Below, in pieces: positions 1 through 9,202 of a stretch of 64,000 nucleotides of DNA; position 1 is the first letter of the stretch, and each line of letters starts with the position of its first letter. A program made the translations under genes and the position numbers. This stretch comes from JANNSX01 sp041397825 (lineage in GTDB: Bacteria > Pseudomonadota > Alphaproteobacteria > Rhizobiales > Hyphomicrobiaceae). Below the pieces are notes generated by a model. It did not search any database. It worked only from the letters and a program-made list of their open reading frames with translations, and was not told the DNA's origin. Location: positions 762,091 to 826,090 of the forward strand of contig JAWKVX010000004.1 of assembly GCA_041397825.1 (NCBI GenBank), read 5' to 3'.

Positions 1-1698
1 CGTAATTTCCTGGTCCCGACCGACGCCACCCTCGCCGAGGCGACCGATACCGAATTCGAGGCCATCCCGCTCGACAATGTGCGCACCGCCGTCTCGGGTG
101 CGCGCAATCTGAGACTCGTCATCCTCGATGCCTGCCGCAACAACCCCTTCAAGCTGGCGAGCGCCGGCGGATCGCGCGCCGTCGGCCGCGGCCTGGCGCG
201 GGTCGAACCCGGCGCCAATGAGATCGTCGCCTACGCCGCGCGCGAGGGCACGGTTGCCAGCGACGGCGACGGAACCGTCAACAGCCCCTACGCGACCGCC
301 TTGGTCAAATACATGCAGAAACCCGGCCTCGAGGTCCGGCTGATGTTCGGCAATGTACGCGACGAGGTTCTGGCTGCGACCGGCCGGACCCAGGAGCCGT
401 TCACCTACGGCACGCTCGGCGGCCAGCCGATCTATCTCAACGCCCCTGCAGGCACCAGCGAGACGTCTCCGGTGACCCCGCCGGCGCAAGGCGACGACCT
501 CAACAAGCGGGCTGCCGACGCCTGGATCACGGTCAAGGATACGACCAGCGTCGCCATCCTCAAAGCCTACATTGCCAAGTTTGAAGGTACGATCTTCGCC
601 GATCTGGCAGCCGCTCGGCTGGCGGAAATCATGGCCGCCCAGCCGCCCTCGGCTCCCGAGGCCGGCTCCTTTGACGCGACGCCCGAGACGGCCGATCCGG
701 TCGGGGAGCAGGTGGCGGTCGGTCCTATCATCGACGACAGCGAAAACGTCGCCCTTGCCCAGCCGCAGGAACTGACGATCGCGCCCAGCATCTACCCGGT
801 CGGCAAATGGGCCGAGGGCATGGCCTTTGACGGCAAACGCATCTGGGTGGCCGAGAGCGGTCAGCGGACGGTCGGTGCCTACGATCTCGATGGCAACTTG
901 CTGAGCCGCGTCAAGGTCGGCCGCCTGCCCGTCGAGGTCGAGAACCTTCCGAATGGTCCGGCCTACTCCCTGCAGCGTACCGACAGCACGATCTGGGTGC
1001 ATCCGCGCGACGGCGGCAAGAGCAAGCGCGTGACAGGCGTCGGCAAATGCCCGAGCGGGCTCGCCGTCGGCCGCACGGCGCTCTGGGTTCTGTCCTGGCC
1101 GGACTGCAGCTCGGCCGACAGTCTGGTTACGCGCATCGACTTGAAATCCGGCAAGAAGGCCGACAGTGCCCGTCTCGGGACTTGGGCGGAGGCGATCGCC
1201 TTCGGTCATGGCGCGGCATGGGTCGCGGAGGTCTCCGGCGGCCGCATGACCCGCGTCGATCAGAGTTCGCTCGCCTTGGAATCGATCCCGATCGATGGAG
1301 CTTCGATCTGGTCGGTCCTCGTCACGGATCGCGCCATTCTGGCGGCCGGCCGCCTCGCCGACGACAATAGCCAGGGCCTCGTCGTCGCCGTCGATCCCGA
1401 CACTCGGACCGTCACGCAACGCCAGTCGTTGAGCGAGCTGGTGCTGAGGATCGCCGCGGACGACAGGCATGTCGTCGTGGTCGGATTGCAGGGCACAATC
1501 TGGGTGTTGTCGGCCGACAGCCTGGCCATCGAACGCAAGATCTCGCTCGGCATCGGCGAATACCGGCCGAGCGACGCCCTGATCATCGGCGAGCGGCTCT
1601 ATGTCGTAGCTCAGCAGATGAACGGTGAGAACGGCGCTCTCCTCGCCGTCGACGGCTGGCGGCCCTCCGCCACCGCCTCCGGGGCGACGGCCGACTGA
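1..1698 (+). CDS. Caspase family protein with C-terminal beta-propeller, 5'-truncated by window edge
   Basis: The frame is open from base 1, so the true start lies upstream. The visible N-terminal part is the end of a caspase-like (peptidase C14) fold: hydrophobic strand followed by DACRNNPF, whose Cys (codon at 133) is the expected nucleophile. The partner His should lie upstream and is not visible. After a linker comes a segment (about 490-630) resembling the ADAW-x-x-VKDTTS-type region that follows caspase domains in many alphaproteobacterial proteins. From about 800 on, repeated strands of the form IWVAES, LWVLSW, AWVAEV, IWVLSA suggest a YVTN/NHL-like beta-propeller. It is probably a self-standing protease or sensor with a protein-interaction propeller. 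The family assignment is good; the role is unknown. Confidence 0.8.
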   Translation, partial: RNFLVPTDATLAEATDTEFEAIPLDNVRTAVSGARNLRLVILDACRNNPFKLASAGGSRAVGRGLARVEPGANEIVAYAAREGTVASDGDGTVNSPYATALVKYMQKPGLEVRLMFGNVRDEVLAATGRTQEPFTYGTLGGQPIYLNAPAGTSETSPVTPPAQGDDLNKRAADAWITVKDTTSVAILKAYIAKFEGTIFADLAAARLAEIMAAQPPSAPEAGSFDATPETADPVGEQVAVGPIIDDSENVALAQPQELTIAPSIYPVGKWAEGMAFDGKRIWVAESGQRTVGAYDLDGNLLSRVKVGRLPVEVENLPNGPAYSLQRTDSTIWVHPRDGGKSKRVTGVGKCPSGLAVGRTALWVLSWPDCSSADSLVTRIDLKSGKKADSARLGTWAEAIAFGHGAAWVAEVSGGRMTRVDQSSLALESIPIDGASIWSVLVTDRAILAAGRLADDNSQGLVVAVDPDTRTVTQRQSLSELVLRIAADDRHVVVVGLQGTIWVLSADSLAIERKISLGIGEYRPSDALIIGERLYVVAQQMNGENGALLAVDGWRPSATASGATAD

Positions 1699-1787
1699 CC
1701 GGCCGGGAGCACCTACGGGGTATCGCCTCGCCTTGACAAGGGCGAAGCCGCGTGGGTCACTATCCGCGCCTTACGGAGTACAGTGCC

Positions 1788-2024
1788 ATGCCCATGTCCG
1801 CCGCCGAGATCGAGCGCCTGATCAAGGCCAAGCTGCCGGACGCCGAGGTCACCATCCAGGATCTGGCCGGCGACGGCGATCACTATCAGGCCGTCGTGGT
1901 CTCACAGGCCTTCAAGGGCAAGAGCCGGGTGCAGCAGCACCAGATGGTCTACGAGGCGCTCGGCGGCCAGATGGGCGGGGCGCTGCACGCTCTGGCGCTG
2001 CAGACCTCGCCCCCGGCCGAGTAG
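1788..2024 (+). CDS. bolA: BolA family protein
   Basis: This 78-residue protein has the compact BolA fold pattern: an N-terminal helix (AAEIERLIKAKLPDAEVTI), a beta stretch with DGDHYQAVVVS, then the FKGKSRVQQHQMVYEAL helix region with a conserved His. BolA proteins pair with CGFS monothiol glutaredoxins to form [2Fe-2S]-bridged complexes for iron-sulfur trafficking. The next gene is exactly such a glutaredoxin. I prefer ATG 1788 because an ACGGAG ribosome-binding site precedes it; an upstream in-frame ATG at 1752 would add 12 residues that do not fit the family, and ATG 1794 is also possible. It is closer to the short IbaG/BolA2-type proteins than to morphogene BolA. Confidence 0.9.
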   Translation: MPMSAAEIERLIKAKLPDAEVTIQDLAGDGDHYQAVVVSQAFKGKSRVQQHQMVYEALGGQMGGALHALALQTSPPAE

Positions 2025-2121
2025 CACCGCCGACCCTCCCATTCCAAGCTCGTCCGAACCGCGCTATATATCGACCGGACCCAACCAGCCCGGACCTTGA
2101 CCCCGGAGCCAAGGAGACCCC

Positions 2122-2463
2122 ATGAGCGACCAGGCCACATTCGACCGCATCCGGACGGAGATCGCCGGTAACGACGTCGTGCTCTTCATGAAAGGCACGA
2201 AAGCTTTCCCGCAATGCGGCTTTTCCGGCCGCGTGGCGCAGATTCTCAATCACATGGGTGTCCAGTTCCGCGACATCAACGTGCTGGAGGATCAGGCCAT
2301 CCGCGAGGGGATCAAGCAGTTCACGAACTGGCCGACGATCCCGCAACTCTACATCAAGGGAGAGTTCGTCGGCGGCTCCGACATCATCACGGAGATGTTC
2401 CAGTCGGGCGAGCTCGAGGCGCTGCTGCATGAAAAGGGCGTCGGTCACACGCACCACGCCTGA
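2122..2463 (+). CDS. grxD: Monothiol glutaredoxin, Grx4/GrxD type
   Basis: The 113-residue length and the CGFS active site (Cys32 in PQCGFSG), with KGTKAFP just before it and the TNWPTIPQLYIKGEFVGGSD glutathione-binding segment after it, identify a Grx4-class protein. Members bind a [2Fe-2S] cluster with glutathione and hand it to apo-proteins, usually with BolA. It starts 97 bases after bolA on the same strand with an AAGGAG site, so the two are likely co-expressed. Cytoplasmic. Confidence 0.95.
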   Translation: MSDQATFDRIRTEIAGNDVVLFMKGTKAFPQCGFSGRVAQILNHMGVQFRDINVLEDQAIREGIKQFTNWPTIPQLYIKGEFVGGSDIITEMFQSGELEALLHEKGVGHTHHA

Positions 2464-2495
2464 GGCCCTCGGCAATCAACGGCGGGCTCCGGTCG

Positions 2496-2957
2496 ATGCG
2501 CTATCGCCGCTTCATCCTGAGCCTGCTGATCGTCGCCGCCGCCGTCTCCCTCGTCCTCGGACTGACGCTGCCGGTCATCAAGCTGACGAAGCTCTATGTC
2601 TGGACCGACGAGCACTCGATGGTCTCGATCATCTGGGCGCTCTACCGGGATGACGAGCTGCTGCTTGCCGGCATCGTCGGCATCTTCTCCGTCGTCTTTC
2701 CGATCCTGAAGCTCGTCTATCTGTTGGCGGCCGCCTTTGTCGGCCCCGACGAGCATGGCGAGAAGGGCCGCTGGCTCGCCGATCTCGAATGGCTCGGCAA
2801 GTGGTCGATGCTCGATGTGCTGGCCCTGGCGCTGACGGTCTTCTACGTCAAGTCCAGCAACCTCGCAGACGCCGTCACGCTGCCCGGTCTCTATTTCTTC
2901 ACCGCTGCCGTGGTGCTGACCATGATCGCGCATGGCTGGGTGAAGCACACCCGCTGA
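2496..2957 (+). CDS. Paraquat-inducible protein A (PqiA)-like membrane protein
   Basis: The 153-residue protein has four predicted membrane segments, beginning with FILSLLIVAAAVSLVLGLTL and containing the GIFSVVFPILKLVYLL and WSMLDVLALALTVFYVK patterns typical of a single PqiA domain. E. coli PqiA carries two such domains; this is a short one-domain form without the N-terminal Cys motifs. PqiA proteins are linked to envelope lipid transport and stress, but the MCE partner PqiB is not nearby. It lies 32 bases after grxD on the same strand. Confidence 0.8.
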   Translation: MRYRRFILSLLIVAAAVSLVLGLTLPVIKLTKLYVWTDEHSMVSIIWALYRDDELLLAGIVGIFSVVFPILKLVYLLAAAFVGPDEHGEKGRWLADLEWLGKWSMLDVLALALTVFYVKSSNLADAVTLPGLYFFTAAVVLTMIAHGWVKHTR

Positions 2958-2972
2958 GGCCAGGCGCGGACC

Positions 2973-4286
2973 TCACCCGCCGCGCTTCTTTCTGAGGCCC
3001 GACCAGTAGTCGAGACGCTTCCTCACCTCCCGCTCGAACCCGCGCTCGGGTGGATCGTAGAAGGTCATGCGGGATTTGAACTCGTCTGGGAAATAGTTCT
3101 GGCCGGAAAACGCATCCGGCGCGTCGTGATCATACTCGTAACCGTCGCCGTAGCCCTCGGCCTCCATGAGCTTCGTCGGTGCATTGAGGATGATCTTCGG
3201 CGGCGACAGGCTGCCATGCTCCTTGGCGGCCCGCATCGCCCCCTTGTAGGCGACATAGGCGGCGTTCGACTTGGGCGCGGTTGCGACATAGAGGCAGGCC
3301 TGGGCCAGCGCCAGCTCGCCCTCGGGCGAGCCGAGGAAATCATAGGTGTCCTTGGCGGCCAGCGTCACGGTCAGCGCCTGCGGATCGGCGAGACCAATAT
3401 CCTCGATCGCCATGCGAACGAGGCGTCGGGCGATGAAGAGCGGGTCCTCGCCGCCGACCAGCATGCGCGCCATCCAGTAGAGCGCCGCATCCGGGTCGGA
3501 ACCCCGCACCGACTTGTGGAGCGCCGAGATCAGGTTGTAATGACCGTCGCGCGACTTGTCGTAGAGCGGCGCCCGGCGCTGCACGAGCTTCACCAGCCCG
3601 TCGCGCGAGAGCGGCGCCGCCTCCCTCGACACGGCGACCAGCACCTCCTCGACGAGATTGAGCAGCGAGCGCCCGTCACCGTCCGCCATGCCGATGAGCG
3701 CCTGCCGCGCGTCGGCATCGAGTGGCAACTTGCGCGACTCGAGCGCCTCTGCGCGCCCGATCAACGCCTCGAGCGCGGCCCCGTCGAGCCGCTGGAAGAC
3801 CAGCACCTGGGCGCGCGAGAGCACGGCGGCATTGAGCTCGAAGGATGGGTTTTCGGTCGTCGCGCCGACCAGGATGATCGTGCCGTCCTCCATGTGCGGC
3901 AGGAAGCTGTCCTGTTGCGATCGATTGAAGCGATGGATCTCGTCGATGAAGAGGAGTGTGCCCTTGCCCGTCTCGCGTCTGGCTTTGGCGCGATCGAACG
4001 CCTTCCTGAGGTCCTGAACGCCGGAGAAGATCGCCGACAGCTGCTCGAACTCGAGGTCGACGGCGTCGGCGAGCAGCCGCGCGACCGTTGTCTTGCCCGA
4101 GCCGGGCGGCCCCCAGAAGATGACGCTCGACAGCCGGCCGGCCTTGATCATCCGTGTCAGCGTGCCGTCCGTTCCGACGAGATGATCCTGGCCCGTCACT
4201 TCGGCGAGCGTCTTGGGGCGTAGCCGGTCGGCGAGCGGACGCGGTGCGCCCTCACCCATGCCGGCAGCCTCGAACAAGTTGGTCAT
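2973..4286 (-). CDS. rarA: Replication-associated recombination protein A (AAA+ ATPase)
   Basis: The 437-residue AAA+ ATPase of the RarA/MgsA/WRNIP1 family has Walker A GPPGSGKT (about residues 59-66), Walker B with LLFIDEIHRF (about 111-120) and sensor GATTENPSFELN, then the family C-terminal domain with HKSVRGSDPDAALYWMARM and EDIGLADPQAL. RarA acts at stalled replication forks and interacts with SSB. It has ordinary family length and a clear ATG start. Convergent with the pqiA-like gene, separated by 15 bases. Confidence 0.95.
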   Translation of the reverse strand: MTNLFEAAGMGEGAPRPLADRLRPKTLAEVTGQDHLVGTDGTLTRMIKAGRLSSVIFWGPPGSGKTTVARLLADAVDLEFEQLSAIFSGVQDLRKAFDRAKARRETGKGTLLFIDEIHRFNRSQQDSFLPHMEDGTIILVGATTENPSFELNAAVLSRAQVLVFQRLDGAALEALIGRAEALESRKLPLDADARQALIGMADGDGRSLLNLVEEVLVAVSREAAPLSRDGLVKLVQRRAPLYDKSRDGHYNLISALHKSVRGSDPDAALYWMARMLVGGEDPLFIARRLVRMAIEDIGLADPQALTVTLAAKDTYDFLGSPEGELALAQACLYVATAPKSNAAYVAYKGAMRAAKEHGSLSPPKIILNAPTKLMEAEGYGDGYEYDHDAPDAFSGQNYFPDEFKSRMTFYDPPERGFEREVRKRLDYWSGLRKKRGG

Positions 4287-4328
4287 GGCCCAAGAGTGGC
4301 AGGTTTCCTGGGAACGCTCAATCGGCCG

Positions 4329-4748
4329 TCAATGGCCTGTGCTTCGGACGAGATCGAGCAACAGCGCGTCGTCGGCGCCGTAGAGCTTCAGGCTCGTATC
4401 CGTCACCTCGATCCGGCGCGCCGTCTCGAGTGCCGACACGAATGCCTTCTCACGCTGCATGACGTCTTCCGCGCAGCCCAACTCCGTCATGAGGAGGCCG
4501 CCGATCTCGATCGCCGCATCGGCCTGCTCGTAGCTGCCGGCGAAGCGATTGCAGCCACCGTCGCCACTGACGAGGCCGTCGCTGCCGAACAGCACCAGCC
4601 GCTGGTGCTGGCCCGTCTCGTCCTTGACGCCCCAGGCGCTCCCCTGAAGGGCCATACCCACGTCGCCTGCGGAGGCCGGACCGGCCACCATCAACATCAC
4701 GACCACGGCCCCGCGAAGCGCCGGCCGCGCCCAACTCAATCGATTCAT
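4329..4748 (-). CDS. META domain-containing exported protein
   Basis: From ATG 4748 the product is 139 residues and opens with a signal peptide (MNRLSWAR, hydrophobic core AVVVMLMVAGPASA, likely cut after ASA). The rest matches the META/HslJ fold: LQGSAWGVKD, LVLFGSDGLVSGDGGCNRFAGSYE, LLMTELGCAEDVMQREKAFVSAL. META proteins are periplasmic or lipoprotein stress-associated factors of unclear mechanism. A longer frame to 4886 exists, but the signal peptide supports the shorter start. It follows rarA's start by 42 bases in the same orientation. Confidence 0.8.
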   Translation of the reverse strand: MNRLSWARPALRGAVVVMLMVAGPASAGDVGMALQGSAWGVKDETGQHQRLVLFGSDGLVSGDGGCNRFAGSYEQADAAIEIGGLLMTELGCAEDVMQREKAFVSALETARRIEVTDTSLKLYGADDALLLDLVRSTGH

Positions 4749-4941
4749 CGATGCCCTCTTCGTCCCCGCCCAACGCGCGGGCAGCCGGTCTCTATGGCCG
4801 GCTCGCGGCAGAAGAAAGGCAGACCGGGCCTTCCCCCGTCCGACACAAACGACCGACCGACGCACATGGCCAAAGCCAAGGGACATGACTAGAAAGGCGA
4901 GGCAGGCGATACGCCGCTGAGCCTCATGTTGGATCCTCCCG

Positions 4942-7248
4942 ATGCCCTACTCCATCTTTCGACCAGACCTCATGGGCACGGCCAGCCTCAATCCAACAGG
5001 TGCCGTCGAGGCCGGCTCGATGCAGAGCTTCATGCTGACCTACACGGCCGGACGATTCGGCATCGACGATACGGGCTCGCTCAAGATCGGGTTTCGGTTC
5101 GCGACCGATATCGGCCCCGTCCAGCTCACCGACCCGAAGGCGCCGGGCTACACGACCGCGGAGGCCTCGAACGGCGCCAGGCTCGAGCTCAAATGGGAGT
5201 TCAAGCGCAACATCCGTCCCTGGAGCCGCGCACTCTACATCGGTGTCGTGAAGGGGTTTCTCGCCCCCGGCGACACGATCACCGTCCGTTTCGGCGATCG
5301 CCGCTTTGGCTCGCCCGGCATTCGGCTGCAAACCTACTGCGAGAGCGCGTTCGAGTTCCGCGTCTTCGCCGACCCGATCGCCACCTACGACTATGTCGCG
5401 CTGCCGGAAAGTCCCCGGATCGCCATCGTACCCGGACCGGGCGTCCGCTGGTCGGCGATTTTGCCGACGATGGTCCATGCTGGCGCGCCTTTTCGCCTCG
5501 CCCTCAAGATCGACGACAGATGGGGCAATCCGTCCGATCGTGTGGACGAGGAAGTGCGCCTCCTCGCCGAAGGCGCGGTCGAAGGCCTGCCGGAGACGGC
5601 ACGCCTGACGCCCGGCAGGTTCGGCGCCGTGATCGACGGACTGTGCCTCCCCCGGCCGGGCGATGCGCTTATCCGGATCCTTGGTGCGGATGGCGTCGAA
5701 AGAGGCGTCTCCAATCCCGTGCGCGCCGTGGCGGCGGATGACCGATGCCTGCACTTCTGGGGCGATACGCACGGGCAATCGAACGAGACACTCGGCACCA
5801 ACACGGCGCACGAGTATTTCCTGTTTGGCCGCGACAAAGCCCATCTCGACGTGATGGGACACCAGGGCAACGACTTCCAGATCACTCACCAATTCTGGCG
5901 CGAGCTCAATCGGCTGACGGCAGAATTCGACCAGCCCGGCCGCTTCGTCTGCATCCCGGGATACGAGTGGTCGGCCAATACAGCCATCGGCGGCGACCGA
6001 AACGTCCACTTCCGGCGCGAGGGAGAGACGCTGCATCGCTCCAGCCACGCGCAAATCACCGAGGCCGAGGACATCACCGACGAGTCCGCCGACGCCCATG
6101 ATGCCCATGCTCTGTTCGCCCGACTCAAGGGCAAGGATTGCGTCGTCGTCGCCCATGTCGGCGGACGCTATGCCGACATTGGCTACGCCCATGATCCCGC
6201 CCTCGAGACGGCGGTCGAGGTGCACTCCTCCTGGGGCACCTTCGAATGGTTGCTTCGAGATGCCTTCGAGAACGGCTATCGCGTCGGCATTGTCGCCAAC
6301 TCCGACGGGCACAAGGGCCGGCCGGGCGCCTGCTATCCGGGCGCCTCGTTCTTCGGCAGCTATGGCGGGCTCACCTGCTTCATCGCCGAGCGGCTCGACC
6401 GCGATCAGATCTTCGAGTCGATGCGCCGGCGGCGCCACTATGCGACGACCGGCAATCGCGCCATCGTCGATGTCACCGTCTCCACCTCGGCTGCGGCCGA
6501 GGTCTTCGACCGCGATCCCTCACTCGGCCCGACCGACGCCACTCGGACGCACCGGCTTGCGATGGGCGACATCGCGCGAGTCGCGGACGGCGAGGTCGAA
6601 CTCGCGGTCGAGATCATCGGCACGGCACCGATCGAGCGCGTCGACATTTTCGACGGTCTCGAACGCATTGAGACCATCAGGCCCTACGGCAGAGATGACC
6701 TCGGCGCCCGGGTCCGGCTCGTCTACGAGGGTGCGGAATATCGCGGCCGGGCCCGGACCACGACCTGGGATGGTCGTCTGAGGCTTGCGGACAATCGGAT
6801 CCTCCGCGCGAGCGTCGTCAACAACTGGAACCTCGATCGTGGCATCCAGCGGCAAACGAGCGACGAGATCGCCTGGAAAGCGGTCACGACAGGGAATTTT
6901 GGTGCCATCGACCTCTGGCTCGGCGACGCGCTCGGCGGAACCCTGGCCTTCGAGACCCCGCCGGTGTCGGGCGAATGCCGGTTGGCGGACCTCGGCGTCG
7001 AACCTGTCGTCTTCACGGCGGGTGGGCTCGATCGCGCGATCTCGCTTCAGCGCCTGCCGGCGCCGATGCAGGAGCGGCACCTCAGAATCAGGCGGCGCAT
7101 CAAAGTCCGGCCGACCGGCGACACGCGCCTCTACGTCCGCGTGCAGCAGGAGGACGGCCACCGCATGTGGTCGAGCCCGATCTACCTTTTTCGGGACATC
7201 ACTGCTGGCTCCCAACCCAGCAACGGTCTTCAATCACAAATCAACTGA
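4942..7248 (+). CDS. DUF3604 (PHP-like) metal-dependent hydrolase
   Basis: The 768-residue protein has an N-terminal beta-rich region (about 20-260) with Ig-like or immunoglobulin-fold character, then the DUF3604 core starting at HFWGDTHGQS (about 271-280). The core carries further His/Asp-rich motifs: VMGHQGNDFQ, IPGYEWSA, VVAHVGG, VEVHSS and NSDGHKGRPG (about 453-461), as expected for a PHP-like metal site. No signal peptide is visible. Substrates for this family are largely unknown; some members sit in phosphonate or aromatic degradation contexts, which the neighbours here do not support. Start ATG 4942 is acceptable; ATG 4972 is an alternative. Confidence 0.8.
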   Translation: MPYSIFRPDLMGTASLNPTGAVEAGSMQSFMLTYTAGRFGIDDTGSLKIGFRFATDIGPVQLTDPKAPGYTTAEASNGARLELKWEFKRNIRPWSRALYIGVVKGFLAPGDTITVRFGDRRFGSPGIRLQTYCESAFEFRVFADPIATYDYVALPESPRIAIVPGPGVRWSAILPTMVHAGAPFRLALKIDDRWGNPSDRVDEEVRLLAEGAVEGLPETARLTPGRFGAVIDGLCLPRPGDALIRILGADGVERGVSNPVRAVAADDRCLHFWGDTHGQSNETLGTNTAHEYFLFGRDKAHLDVMGHQGNDFQITHQFWRELNRLTAEFDQPGRFVCIPGYEWSANTAIGGDRNVHFRREGETLHRSSHAQITEAEDITDESADAHDAHALFARLKGKDCVVVAHVGGRYADIGYAHDPALETAVEVHSSWGTFEWLLRDAFENGYRVGIVANSDGHKGRPGACYPGASFFGSYGGLTCFIAERLDRDQIFESMRRRRHYATTGNRAIVDVTVSTSAAAEVFDRDPSLGPTDATRTHRLAMGDIARVADGEVELAVEIIGTAPIERVDIFDGLERIETIRPYGRDDLGARVRLVYEGAEYRGRARTTTWDGRLRLADNRILRASVVNNWNLDRGIQRQTSDEIAWKAVTTGNFGAIDLWLGDALGGTLAFETPPVSGECRLADLGVEPVVFTAGGLDRAISLQRLPAPMQERHLRIRRRIKVRPTGDTRLYVRVQQEDGHRMWSSPIYLFRDITAGSQPSNGLQSQIN

Positions 7249-7400
7249 TTTGCGACTCCTCCGAAGACGAATACTCACAGCATGATTGAGGTCCGAAGCG
7301 CTCGGCCTCTTCCCTCGCCTCGACAGAGCGCCTCCGGCGCGAGCAGGGATGTAGGTGCCCGAGCAACGGCGATGGTGTTTCCATCTCTGTTGGAGAGACT

Positions 7401-8249
7401 CTATTCCGCGGCGGCCGCCTTCACCGTCTCGATGCGGAAGGCGCGGTCGTGGGTCAGGGCCGGAATGCGGCTCCGCGACTTGGCGATCTCGGCAAGATCG
7501 AGCGTCGCCATGGCGATACCCTCGCCCTCGCCACCATCCGCGAGGACGCGACCCCAGGGATCGATGATGAGCGAATGACCGAACGCCTCGCCGCCGCCGG
7601 GGAAGCTGCCATGCTGGCAGGGTGCAATGACAAAGGCCCCGTGCTCGATGGCGCGGGCCCGGTTCAGCACATGCCAATGCGCTTCGCCCGTGAGCTTGGT
7701 GAAGGCGGCCGGGATCGCCAGGATGCCGGCCCCGGCCTGAGCGAGCGTTCGGTAGAGTGCGGCGAAGCGCAGGTCATAGCAGATGGAGAGGCCGATGCCG
7801 CCCCAGGGCGTCTCGGCGATCACGGCCTCGCCGCCTGGCCGGATGACCTCGCTCTCGCGGTAGACCTTGCCGGGTCCGAGATCGACGTCGAACAGGTGGA
7901 TCTTGTCGTAGCGTGCCGTAACGCGCCCGGTCGGATCGATCATGAAACCGCGGTTGGCGAGCCGGCCGTCATCGAGTGTCACGGCGATCGAGCCCAGGAG
8001 AACCCAGATCTTCTGCGCCCGTGCGGCCTCGCGCGCAGCCGCCAGACCTTCATGTTTTGACTCCGGGAACACGGGAAGGTCGAGCCGGCCGTCCTTCGAG
8101 CCAAAGCCCGAATAGTATTCCGGCAGAGCCACCAGCTCGGCACCTTTGGCCGCCGCGGCGGCCACATGCGCCATGGCCTTGGCGATGTTGTCTTGATGCG
8201 TCCCGGATGCGTTGTTCTGGACGCAGGCGACGGTGAGGGTCTTGGTCAT
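7401..8249 (-). CDS. Carbon-nitrogen hydrolase (nitrilase superfamily, Nit2-like amidase)
   Basis: A 282-residue cytosolic amidase with the complete nitrilase triad: Glu44 in ALPEYYSG, Lys116 in YDKIHLFDVD and Cys157 in SICYDLRF. The YDLRFAALYR and HVLNRARAIEH signatures resemble the Nit1/Nit2 branch, whose known members hydrolyse deaminated glutathione or omega-amides of 2-oxo acids. Start ATG 8249 has a strong AGGAGG site 6 bases upstream; the longer frame to 8324 is not needed. It is divergent from dapD with about 107 bases between. Confidence 0.9.
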   Translation of the reverse strand: MTKTLTVACVQNNASGTHQDNIAKAMAHVAAAAAKGAELVALPEYYSGFGSKDGRLDLPVFPESKHEGLAAAREAARAQKIWVLLGSIAVTLDDGRLANRGFMIDPTGRVTARYDKIHLFDVDLGPGKVYRESEVIRPGGEAVIAETPWGGIGLSICYDLRFAALYRTLAQAGAGILAIPAAFTKLTGEAHWHVLNRARAIEHGAFVIAPCQHGSFPGGGEAFGHSLIIDPWGRVLADGGEGEGIAMATLDLAEIAKSRSRIPALTHDRAFRIETVKAAAAE

Positions 8250-8356
8250 CGGGTCCTCCTTCGCTTGACCGAAGCCTAGCAGACGGCGGCGCCGTTGACA
8301 GCCCCGGAGAAGGCCGCCAAACAAGCCTCACCGCAGCCAAACCCCGCGAGCCCGCC

Positions 8357-9202
8357 ATGCCGAACCGCCAATTGCAGACGATCATCGATGCCGCCTGGGA
8401 GGCCAGGGACGGCATCGGGCTCGCCACCAAGGGTGAGATCCGCGACGCCGTCGAGGCAGCCCTCGCACTGCTCGACCGGGGCGAGGCGCGGGTCGCCGAA
8501 AAGGGCAGCGACGGCCGCTGGGAGGTGAACCAGTGGCTGAAGAAGGCCGTGCTGCTCTCATTCCGCCTGAACGACATGGCGGTCATCAAGGGCGGCCCGG
8601 GTGAGGCCACATGGTGGGACAAGGTTCCTTCCAAATTCGACGGCTGGGGTGAGAACCGGTTCCGCGAGGCCGGCTTTCGGGCCGTGCCGGGTTGCATCGT
8701 CCGCCGCTCGGCCTATGTTGCGCCGGGCGTCGTGCTCATGCCCTGCTTCGTCAATCTCGGCGCCTATGTCGACAAGGGGACCATGGTCGACACCTGGGCG
8801 ACGGTCGGCTCCTGCGCCCAGATCGGCAAGAACGTGCATCTGTCGGGCGGCGTCGGCATTGGCGGCGTGCTCGAGCCGATGCAGGCCGGGCCGACGATCA
8901 TCGAGGACAACTGCTTCATCGGTGCCCGCTCCGAGGTCGTCGAGGGCGTCGTCGTCGGCGAGGGCTCGGTATTGTCGATGGGCGTCTATATCGGCGCCTC
9001 AACGACCATCATCGACCGTGCCACCGGCGAGAAATTCATGGGCCGCGTGCCACCCTATTCCGTCGTCGTCTCCGGCTCGATGCCCGGCAAGGCCCTCCCC
9101 GACGGATCACCCGGGCCGTCGCTCTACTGTGCCGTTATCGTCAAGCGGGTGGACGAGAAGACCCGCTCGAAGACCAGCATCAACGAGTTGTTGCGTGACT
9201 AG
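8357..9202 (+). CDS. dapD: 2,3,4,5-tetrahydropyridine-2,6-dicarboxylate N-succinyltransferase
   Basis: 281 residues, normal for DapD. It has an N-terminal helical domain (TIIDAAWEARDGIG), then left-handed beta-helix hexapeptide repeats from about 115 to 215 (GVVLMPCFVNLGAYVDKGTMV, SCAQIGKNVHLSGGVGIGGV, CFIGARSEVVEGVVVGEGSVL), and the C-terminal AVIVKRVDEKTRSKTSINELLRD. The enzyme transfers succinyl from succinyl-CoA in the DAP/lysine pathway, supplying lysine and cell-wall diaminopimelate. No other dap gene is adjacent. Confidence 0.97.
   Translation: MPNRQLQTIIDAAWEARDGIGLATKGEIRDAVEAALALLDRGEARVAEKGSDGRWEVNQWLKKAVLLSFRLNDMAVIKGGPGEATWWDKVPSKFDGWGENRFREAGFRAVPGCIVRRSAYVAPGVVLMPCFVNLGAYVDKGTMVDTWATVGSCAQIGKNVHLSGGVGIGGVLEPMQAGPTIIEDNCFIGARSEVVEGVVVGEGSVLSMGVYIGASTTIIDRATGEKFMGRVPPYSVVVSGSMPGKALPDGSPGPSLYCAVIVKRVDEKTRSKTSINELLRD

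Noticed and set aside
3126..4223. 365-codon open frame on the plus strand opposite rarA
   Set aside because: It is antisense to an intact RarA with all AAA+ motifs; its composition (Arg/Gly/Asp-rich, no domain pattern) is typical of antisense frames in high-GC DNA.
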